From Mesostigma viride (Eukaryota > Streptophyta > Mesostigmatophyceae > Mesostigmatales > Mesostigmataceae), in the NCBI GenBank assembly GCA_009746045.1, contig RPFO01000027.1, positions 4,986,573-5,050,572 of the forward strand: a stretch of DNA of 64,000 nt, given 5' to 3'. Below are positions 17,915 to 28,900 of this stretch, one piece after another; positions within the stretch are counted from its first letter, which is position 1; each line of letters starts with the position of its first letter. The notes under the pieces were generated by a model. That model saw only the letters and a program-made list of their open reading frames with translations, was not told the origin of the DNA and made no database searches. Both the position numbers and the translations under genes were made by a program.

Positions 17915-20652
17915 GACTGACTCACTTTCTCCGGCTCGCGCCGCCACTCGCAGTGGTCGTGTCGCGATGGAACGGCGAGCGCGTCTCCGAGCAGCGCCGC
18001 GCAGATGTAAAGCTTGCCCGTGTTGCCGCTATAAATAACCGCCTTGCGGGGGTCGTCTGTCAGGTAGATTCCGCGGCCAAACGTGCCCGTGTTGGACAGG
18101 CGGTGGTCCAGCCCCTGTGTGGAGAAAATAGACGGACATAATGTGTTGGTAGTATCAGCAATAACTGCAGATGATTAGCGATCTTGGGGGGAGAAGAGAA
18201 TGGCAAGGGGTGTGGGACAGGCCGGTGGTCCAGCCCCTGTGTGGTTAACGAAGACATTTGGGCAGAGTAGTCGTGGTAGTAGCAGCAATAATTACACTTG
18301 ATCCGGGACAAGGGGGGAGATGGTCATGGCAGCGCACCCAGAAAACTCTAAATTAGAGGTTAAAGAGAAAAAATGTGAGCACAGTTCTTGACCATGTGGG
18401 AGACGATAATGTCAGTGCGGAAACATGGTAGGAAACATAGTAGCTTCAACCAACGGATGCTTAGTCTCGTGCTACTGTGAACTGAGACGAAACTAAACAA
18501 ATTTATACTATATTAAAATATATATTCAAAATGATGTGGGTGATTGGAAGAACATTGGAAGAACGAAAGGAGCGCTGTAAAAGTCCTTTGAATGAAGCAC
18601 CGCATTGAATGAACTGGAGAATGTAAGACGCCAGTGGGTAGTCACCAACTTTTACAAAGGGCGTCGGCAACGCCAAGTGGTGGTGGTGTGGGGGGGGAAG
18701 CCACCGATTTTACATTATATGCCAAAGTGAGCCCGTCAGAGCTCTAATCTGACAAATTTAGAAGCCATGGTAATATCACAGCTATGAGCGGCTTCTTCCC
18801 CAATCAATAAAACCCTACTAATAATAGAAAATTGCAGGCTATAGCTACAAGAACCATCAGCATTGGCTCACCTCTCCGCAGATCTTGGTGTGGTCTGGTT
18901 GCTTGCTGCAGTGGTAGAGAAGGCTCTGCCAATTGCAAACCAAACGTGAATGAATAAACACAACGATAGAGTGTTAGAAACACCCGATAGTTGGCGGGTC
19001 ATATTCAGGTGCCGTACGGCCGCTTGCTGCTGTGGTACAGGAAGGATAAGGTTAATTTATAACAGCAGGAAGAATTAATGTTAGCAATCCTCGCGCTGCT
19101 CACGGGAGGTTAACCATCCTGTACTCGAGGAAGATAAAGAGATACCAGTATGAAGCAAACTCTTCCACATTCCTCCAACAGGTAACAAGGTCCCAACATA
19201 CTGCTCCTTCTGAAATCATCGCTATCGACTCGTTCTGACATAACACATTTTGTGGCGGGCGTCGCTGCACCACAAAGGGCGCAACACATACACAACGTGG
19301 CAGCGCTGCCACACGGGCGCCCGAAAAATGCGCATCATGCACGCAGTACGATGTCATGTAGCAGTGTGCGTATGTAATAAACTGCAAGAGCGTTCGTGAG
19401 ACCAGATCATCCCCCGTGAGCCGGAGGAGGAAGGGGTCATACGGCGGCAGAAATCACGGAGAGCAGATCCTACCTCGGCTACGATAAATACTATACTTGA
19501 CTTTTACGGTACTACACTATAATATTGTCGTCAGTATAATATCTTGATGATCAGAATGGTATGAAATATCAACAGCGAGAAGGGCCCGCCTCATACCGGG
19601 TGGTGCAGCGGCAGCATTACCGCAGGGCCATGCACGGCATAATGACGTCGTAAAATACTACGGGATGAGATGATAAGGTTGTAGTAGTAGCAGCACCATG
19701 ACATCATGGTAGTCGTCAAGCATAGTACCACGACATCAAAGTAGTCGTCAAGCATAGCGCCGCGATATCAAAGTAGTCGTCAAGCATAGCGCCACAACAT
19801 CATAGTAGGCATCAAGCATATCATTGACAATACTACATGATATTACAAGACAATATCATACTGTTCGTTAATAACTGACCAGCGCTGGTACCCAGCCACC
19901 TCGTGCAGGTAGTACGGCGGAAGCATTACTGCAAAATTGCTCATGATTCACGAAATCTGACAAACTTTCATGAAATCTGACATCAAGGAGACAACCAGCG
20001 CAGGCCAGAAATCGGGAGAACTGACATAGCTGTATTCGATGACACCCACCTCGTGCAGGTCGTACGGCGGCAGCATCAGCGCGTGGGGGCTGCTCGTGGC
20101 GAGCACTTTGTCGTGCAGCATGCTGCTGCGCTCCGTCACGTACTTGCGCCACAGCCGCGGGTTCTGGATACGCTGGATGCCGGTCACGTCGAGGCCAAAC
20201 ATCTCCATGCGAGAACACCAGAAGAGGAACTCCACGGAGCGAGCGCTCAAGGGGACGCACTCGAAGAGAAGGGAGGCGTCCATGGGCGCCCTGTGGCCAA
20301 GAGACCAAACGCGGCATATACAGCGTGGTGCATGCACTCATTGGTCAAGTAGGGCAACGGTAGGGCAAGTCAGTGCTTAGTGGGGCGCACTCAAACAGGA
20401 GTGCGGCGACCATGGGCGTCCTGTGGCCAAGGGAACATGGAAAGGGTGCAACGGACCGGCAAGGTAAAGCAGGTCCTTGTACAGCAGGCTGCACTCGAAC
20501 AGGAGAAACACGTCTCTAGGGGTCCGGTGCGAGAGCAGACACAGGGAAACAGATATAAATTGTGGTGCATGCAAGGTAGGACAAGTCGGTGCTTAGTGGC
20601 CCGCACTCGAAGAGTAGCGAGGCATCCTTGGGCGTCCTGAATACGGCACACA

Positions 20653-20729
<77 letters not shown>

Positions 20730-21166
20730 TGTATGGTGCAAACAAAGGAGAGCGAGTTAGCGCTTAGAGGCACTTGAAGAAAAGCGAGGCACCCATGGAA
20801 GTCCTGAATAAGGCAGAGAAGAAATGTGCAGGAGAGAAAGCGTTTAGCTCCGGCAAGGTAAAGCAAGCGCTCTGAGGGACATGCTCAAAAAGAAGGAAGG
20901 CAACCAAGGGTGTTTTTAACAAGAGGGAGTTAACAAAAGGGTATGAGCGCGGTACGGGCTAAGAGCAAGCCAGATGATACTAACTTGAAGTTAGGCGGCG
21001 CCGGCTTGCCCGACCCAGCAAAAACACATGATGTTCGAGTACCATGCTCAGAACTCTTTCCACTCAAATCATATTCCACAGTACACACATGATTGCCCCA
21101 AACACACACACACGCACACACGCACACACGCACACACGCACACACGCACACACGCAGACACACTCA

Positions 21167-21224
<58 letters not shown>

Positions 21225-22923
21225 ACATGGGCGGCTGTTCGCTGTCATCACCCGCTGCACGCATACCAATAAGGAGATCAGAAAACCATCCGATGTGCAC
21301 TGAAGGCCAGGAAACTCACGATGACGCGCGTGCACACACACCACATGGGCGGCCGCTCATTGTCATCCACCAATAGGTTGGCTGCCTCACACCAGTCACA
21401 CCCACCATCGACATCTTCACAACATGATACCTCCCGCAGCACTCACCACATGGGCGGCCGCTCGTGGTCGTCGCCCGCCCACTCCGGCGGCGCCACAGCG
21501 CCAAACGGTGGCCTCTCCGTGGGCGCGGGCGCGAGGCAGTCTCCCCCTTGTCCCGGTAACCCCCCACCCACCCCTGCCGCTAAGGCTGCCGCCTGCCTCG
21601 ACCGCAGATACTGCGCCAGCTGTTGCCGCTGTGCGGGCGTGAGCTGGGGGAAGCTCGACACCCCCAGTGCAGCCACCTGTCCTCCATGGCCATCCTTATT
21701 GGCTCTCCCTCGGCCCCCTTGCGGCGCTAGGTGGCCGGGGGCATCGGGGTGAGGGTCGTGGGCGAAACTGTGCCCTCCTTGCTCGTTGTTGCGCCCCCCG
21801 TGCACGCCCCCGTGGGCAACATTTTGTCCCATGAGAGGGACCTGCCCCCCGTTGGGTTGGTGCGTGTGCGCAGGAGGGCTACTGGGCCTAGCCCATGCGG
21901 GTGGCTGCGAAGACACCATGGGGGCTTGGTGGAAAGAAGGCGCTTGCTGCAGAGAAGGCGCTGGTTGGAAAGGAGGCGCTTCTTGAGATAAGGATTGCGG
22001 CAGGAGCAGCGCGTTCGACTGCGAGGGCAGCGCCAGCGAGTCGAGGCCGGACTGATGGGAGGGAGACAGCGCCACTGCCCCCTGGGAGCTCGTGCTTCCT
22101 GGCGGCGACGATGCCCCCTTCGCTCCTGCTTGCATCCGGTGGGGTGAGCCACCAGGGTAGGGCCGGGGTGGGGAAGTGGAACCTGCGCGCTGCTGTATCG
22201 CAGGTGGGGCATTCGCCCCAGGGGGGGGTTGCGGATGCAAGGATGAACAGGAACCGACCGCCCAGCTAGTCCCCTGGTCGTGCGGTGGCTGCTGTGCTGC
22301 TGGCATAGCCTTGCCGTTCGATGCGATCAAGGGCGCGGAGTTGGGCGGAGGAGGCCCGTGCGTGGGCGCGTGGCCAGCGGCAGGCGTGTGCGCAGGCACA
22401 CAGGGGTTTGCGTGGGCGTGCACGTGCGCGGGCGCAGGGGCGGGGGCGGCTGCCAGTGCGGGAAGGGACACGCCGTGCTCATGATGATGGCCTGTAGCAG
22501 GCGGCAAAGGGGTCGCAGTGCCAGCTCGCGGGGTCATGCTAGCAACCCCCGCGGGCATCGTCATCGCTGCTCCCCCTCCCCCTTGCTGCGGTCGTGGCTG
22601 CATTCCGTTGGCGTTGGCGTCTGCGGTGGCGGCCTGGGCACTGCGTGCGGCGGCCACACGCGCGTAGAACACGGGGAAGCCTGACCGGAGGGTTGTCTGT
22701 GGGGGGGGGAAGGGGGGGGGGGGGGGGGGGGGGCACAAGGGGGAGGGGGCGCCAACGAGGAGAGCGGGACAGTTGTTAGGTAATAAGTTTCTTACCACAA
22801 GTCGCGAAAATAAAAAGAAGCAAAAAAGAGTCCCAAATCGAAATTATCAATATGGAAATATGGAAATGGAAAAATCAGGATCTGATAGGGAAACGAATAA
22901 AGGAATGAGGATATCATAGCTTC

Positions 22924-22958
<35 letters not shown>

Positions 22959-25900
22959 CAGATGTACCCGTTGCTGGTGACAGCGTTTCAGGCCTGCAGT
23001 TCCCTCCCTTTATGCCATAGAAGGAAGAAGGATGAGAATCCTAGGATGATGTAGATGTGATAGCATCTAGCCCAATACTAAGCCTTGTCACGAGTCACCA
23101 GCTGCTTGCTGTCAGCTTTGAAGGCTTGCTTTCCATTCGATCTAAAAACGTGGTAAAATGTAATAAAACGTGACCTACTATTTTATAGCAAACTTCCCAT
23201 GCGCAGCTGCTGCTTGGTAGCAGCGAAAAAGGCCGCCCATCCCCCCTTAAATGCAACCATGTAATATAATGGAGCCCAGTATTTCTACCAAGTATCTCCA
23301 TACACACCTGCTGCTTCGAGTCGGCGTTGAACGCCTCCCACTCCTTCTCAGCCACCTCTTTGCCCAGCATCCTCACATACTCGTCCAGCTTGAAGTACTG
23401 GTTCTGTTCGCCAGCCAGCCAATGAACAACAAGGGTTATCATTAGAAAACATCGTTTTTAGTGACGTGTGAAAGCCTCCTCACGTACTCGTCCAGCTTGC
23501 AGTGCTGGTTCTGTTCGCGTGCAGCCAACAAGGCAAAAACATAATTGCTAGTGACTTCCGAAAGCTTTGCCACGGTTGGCTCTGTTCCACTCCACCAACT
23601 AGCAACAACGGGTATCAATAGAAAACACAATTATTGGTGACGAATGAAAGCCTCCTCACGTACTTGCCGATCTAGCAGTGCTGGCTCTGTTTGCGTGAGA
23701 CAGATAGCCCATCCCTTACCAGGATCCAGATAACCAAAACACATCATTCCTAACCCCTACGAGGCTCTGCGAAACCAGATCATGTACAGCACCACTCCTG
23801 TCCCGCACCATGCACAGCGCCACTCCTGTCCCGTATCGTATTCTACTACGTACAGCGTGATGATCCTGTCCCGTGCCATGCACAGCGCCACTCCTGTCCC
23901 GTACTAGGCTCTGCGAGGGGTCCATCGTGTGGAAGCTTAAGGCTCGTCCCTATTCTTCCTATTCTTGCTATCCCGTACTAGGCTCTGCGAGGGGTCCATC
24001 GTGTCAAAGCTTAAGGCTCGTCCCTATTCTTCCTATTCTTGCTATCCCGTAATAGGCTCTGCGAGGGGTCCATCGTGTCGAAGGTTAAGGCTTGTCCCTA
24101 TTCTTCCTATTCTTGCTATCCCATACTAGGCTCTGCGAGGGGTCCATCGTGTCGAATCTGAAGGCTTGTCCCTATTCTTCCTATTCTTGCTATCCCGTAC
24201 CAGGCTCTGCGAGGGGTCCATCGTGTCGAGCTGCGCCTTGGCCCGCCCTGCCAGCCGCTTGGTCAGGTACTTGTGGAACGATCGCATGCGGAAAGCCTGC
24301 CACAGGCCAGGGTGTTGCGCGCGCAGCGGGTCGGGGGGAGGCTGCTGAGGCTGCGATGCTGGCGACCCCGAAGTAGGCTGTGATGCTAGAGCGCCCGAGA
24401 GATGCTGCGCTGCTGGCATCCCTGGAAGGTGCTGTGCTGCTGGCATGCCCGCGGTGCCCGCAACCGCCCCTCCCGCTGATGCTTGCGCTTGCGCTACGCC
24501 TGGTGCTGCTTCCGCCACGGCTCCCATTGCTGGTGACGGTGCCGATGAGCCCGGTGTCACTGCTGGGGCTAACGCTGCTGCTGGTGCCTCTGTCATTCCT
24601 GCAGGTGCCCTTGTCGCTCCTGCTGGGCTGGAGGATAACTCTGTTGCCGTATGTGCTACTGGCGCTGCTGTTGCTACTGCCGGTGCTGCGGTTGCCGCTG
24701 GCGCCGCTGAAGTTCCAGCGGTTGTCATGGCAAGCCTAGGTGCAGCTACCGCTGGCGCAGGTGCGGGTGCTGCGTACGGCGCCACCCCCGGCCCTGCCCC
24801 CGTCATGATGGCTTCTCCAGGTTCTCTTGATAGTGCCAGATGCGCCGCTGGGATAGGAGCTGTCAATCGAGCGATTGACGGCACGCCAAGCTGCCCTGCA
24901 CTGGGTGCTGCAACCGGTGCAGGACCAGGTGCTGCTGTACCTGGTGTTAAGGTTAATGCTGGCTGTCCTTTTGGGTGGAGCGATTCAGGTGGCGGATGCG
25001 ACGGCAACTCGCCCGGCGGCCCCGGTTGTGAGTGGTAATGCTGGCTGGGGGTGCCTGTTTGCTGCAGCTGGTTGTGCATGAACTCCGCCAGGTACTTGCT
25101 GAACGCCTCGCTCACGGCTTGCTGTAAGGGGGAGGGACAAGAAAGGGGGGAGGAGGACGGGCGATGGGTGCTGATTCAACGCTCCCAATTTGTCGCGCGC
25201 ATGACACCGGTGGAGCTTCATTACTATAACGATTGGCTGGACACATCGCAAGGACTTAACACCACAAAATGATGGTTCAGTTACCAATCTCCCTCACAAT
25301 CTGCTAGCGCATAGGCCTGGGAGTTGGGGGGGGGGGATGGGAAAAGAGAAGGGATATGACGGAAAACGGGTACTCGAACTTTGCTGCGCACATGAACGGG
25401 TCGTGCTTCACTTTTTGTTGGACTCTCCAGTCCCACCGATCTGAATCATGTGTAGCTACAAGGGCCTCCACCCACAGGTTGCTGCGCACAGCCCACCCGA
25501 GGCTGCGAACGACGAGCCGGCATGGGCGGCATTAGTAAAGCTGGGGGCAGGCAAGTGGGGGCCAGTGATCGAAGAGAAAGGAACAAGAGAGAATGGAAAT
25601 GAAATCGGAGCGACAAAGTGGGTGGTGGTGGTGGTTGGGGGGGGAGGGTTGGGGGGGGAGAGAAATACAGCAAAATCGGAAAGCACCCTCCCCTTAGCCT
25701 GAAGGGTTTCGGAAAGGGGCTGCCTAGCAAAGCACCAGTACAGTGTACTTCTAGACCCATCGGTCACTAGACTGGTTACTACAACGCTTGGGCGGTTGCC
25801 TTGCAAAGGACTAGAATGCTGGACTGGACCCTTTGGTCACTATAGCGACAATGGTGCAACCGTAGCAGACACCAACCCCTCTGAAAAAGGGGGCTGCCTC

Positions 25901-28900
25901 GTCAAGCCGTGGGACGACGAAAGACCTAGGTGACAACATCCGCCCCGGCGCATCCACCGCATCAACCCTACACATTGGGGAAATCCTTGGGACACCGACC
26001 CCTTTGAACACGGGGGCTACCTCGCACGGCAAGCGAATGGGACGACAGAAGACCAAGGTGCCAGGACCACAAAAGACCATGGCGACATCATCTTGCTCAC
26101 ACTCTGTTGCAGGGACGCGTGCGCGTCCCATTGCCCCGGCACATCCCATGGGGGACAAGGGTCACAAGCAAAACAAAGGGAGAGGAATGCCCTACCACCT
26201 CCTCACCGTGAAACTTGCCACACAAAAGCAAATGAAGGCAACCCCTCCTCTCCCTCCTCACCGTGAAACTTGCCACACAAAAGCAAATGAAGGCAACCCC
26301 TCCTCTCCCTCCTCACCGTGAAACTTGCCACACAAAAGCAAATGGAGGCAACCCCTCCTCTCCCTCCTCACCGTGAAACTTGCCACACAAAAGCAAATGA
26401 AGGCACGCCCTCCTCTCCCTCCTCACCGTGAAACTTGCCACACAAAAGCAAATGAAGGCACGCCCTCCTCTCCCTCCTCACCGTGAAACTTGCCACACAA
26501 AAGCAAATGAAGGCACCCCCTCCTCTCCCTCCTCACCGTGAAACTTGCCACACAAAAGCAAATGAAGGCACGCCCTCCTCTCCCTCCTCACCGTGAAACT
26601 TGCCACACAAAAGCAAATGAAGGCACGCCCTCCTCTCCCTCCTCACCGTGAAACTTGCCACACAAAAGCAAATGAAGGCACGCCCTCCTCTCCCTCCTCA
26701 CCGTGAAACTTGCCACACAAAAGCAAATGAAGGCACGCCCTCCTCTCCCTCCTCACCGTGAAACTTGCCACACAAAAGCAAATGAAGGCACGCCCTCCTC
26801 TCCCTCCTCACCGTGAAACTTGCCACACAAAAGCAAATGAAGGCACGCCCTCCTCTCCCTCCTCACCGTGAAACTTGCCACACAAAAGCAAATGAAGGCA
26901 CGCCCTCCTCTCCCTCCTCACCGTGAAGTGCGCGTCTCTTCCAGACGCGTCCACCAGGTCGATGCAGCGGCTACGGCCGAGGGCTTCCACAAACTCGGGG
27001 AGGCCCGGCTGCTTGCCCGCCTGGGGAGGCAGGCGCAGGAAGAGACAACCAAGGTCCGAACAAGGGTGGCAGCGGGACAGGGGCCAGCACAAGCACGCAG
27101 GTGGCAGCACGGGCAAGCACGCGGGCGGCAGGAGAAAGAGGGAAACCAAGGTCCAAAAAAGGGTCAACGTTAGCACAAGCCAACCCCCCACCCTTCATCA
27201 TTGGTTTCTTTTTGCTGTGGGCCATCTAGGGGTTGCAGTGCGAAGCCGTAGGTGGCCATGCGAGAGGGGCCCCAGAGGAGAGAGCATGTGGGTGGCAGCG
27301 GAGGAGGCAGCAGTGAACGAGCACATAGTGTCGGCAACAGAAGAGGAGCAGTGGAAGAGAGAGGCAGCAAAAGCGAGTCACAAACCCAGCTTCCACCCGA
27401 GCTGAAAACAGTCACAAACCCAGCTTCCACCTTCTAGGTTCCTAGTGTTAAGAAACTGTCAAAAACATCTCACATCCCGGCTCCCTCCTCCCTCCCCCAC
27501 AAACCTTCCATTCCTCTGTCAGGCAACACCAGAAGAACATCTCACATCCCCCCAATGCCATGAACACATTGGCATGAACCCACTGCTACGAACACACTGC
27601 CACGAACACACTGCTACGAACACACTGCTACGAACACACTGCTACGAACCCACTGCTACGAACCCACTGCTACGAACCCACTGCTACGAACACACTGCTA
27701 CGAACCCACTGCTACGAACACACTGCTACGAACCCACTGCTACGAACACACTGCTACGAACACACTGCCACGAACACACTGCCACGAACACACTGCTACG
27801 AACACACTGCTACGAACACACTGCTACGAACACACTGCCACGAACACACTGCTACGAACACACTGCCACGAACACACTGCTACGAACACACTGCCACGAA
27901 CACACTGCTACGAACACACTGCTACGAACACACTGCCACGAACACACTGCTACGAACACACTGCCACGAACACACTGCTACGAACACACTGCTACGAACA
28001 CACTGCCACGAACACACTGCCACGAACACACTGCTACGAACACACTGCTACGAACACACTGCCACGAACACACTGCTACGAACACACTGCCACGAACACA
28101 CTGCTACGAACACACTGCTACGAACACACTGCCACGAACACACTGCTACGAACACACTGCCACGAACACACTGCTACGAACACACTGCTACGAACACACT
28201 GCTACGAACACACTGCCACGAACACACTGCCATGAACACACTGGCATGAACCCATGACGTGACGCAGTCTACAACGATGTTGTGTATGAATGAACCCACC
28301 AGCGCCGCGTTCAGCACAAACGACAGGAAGCATCCAACACCCTCATCCACTCGCAGCAGCAAATACAACGCACCCTCACCCTCAATAGCTCAGTTGCGGC
28401 AAACACAACACACCCTCACCCTCAACAGCTCGCACGTGGTGGCTGCCGTGGGAAGCAGAGAGGCCGTATGAGACTCAACAGCTACATTTACAAGCATTAT
28501 TTAGCCTATATAGAATAACAATGTATAGCTAGTTAAATCTTTCCGGCTGCAACCAACTACCAAGGGGCTGCCGTATGTTAACGACATCCCCCGCCCCGCA
28601 CGCCCCGCTGCTGCCAAACGTTAACGACATCCCCCCCCCCGCACGCCCCGCTGCTGCCAAACGTTAACGACATCCCCCCGCCCGCACGCCCCGCTGCTGC
28701 CAAACGTTAACGACATCCCCCCCGCGACAGCTTCGCACCCACCAGCACCGCGTTCAGCGACGCCCCATGATGGTCACACCACCCACTACCACGACGCCGC
28801 ACAACCAAAGACATCCCCACTGCCCCCCTCCACCTGCTCTGCTGCCGCCATAATGTAACGACATCCCCACACTCACACCGCTGCTCCGCTGCTGCCATAC

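Noticed and set aside
19395-19450. Possible PARP exon reading [19 protein letters not shown] on the minus strand
   Set aside because: The frame lacks a proper acceptor, and exons 6 and 7 already join in phase to give the family-like ESLLYH; it may be another decayed edge copy.
27445-28257. CRISPR-like array or repeat protein (CTGCYACGAACACA units)
   Set aside because: Units are contiguous without spacers; a simple 14-bp satellite in a eukaryotic intron.
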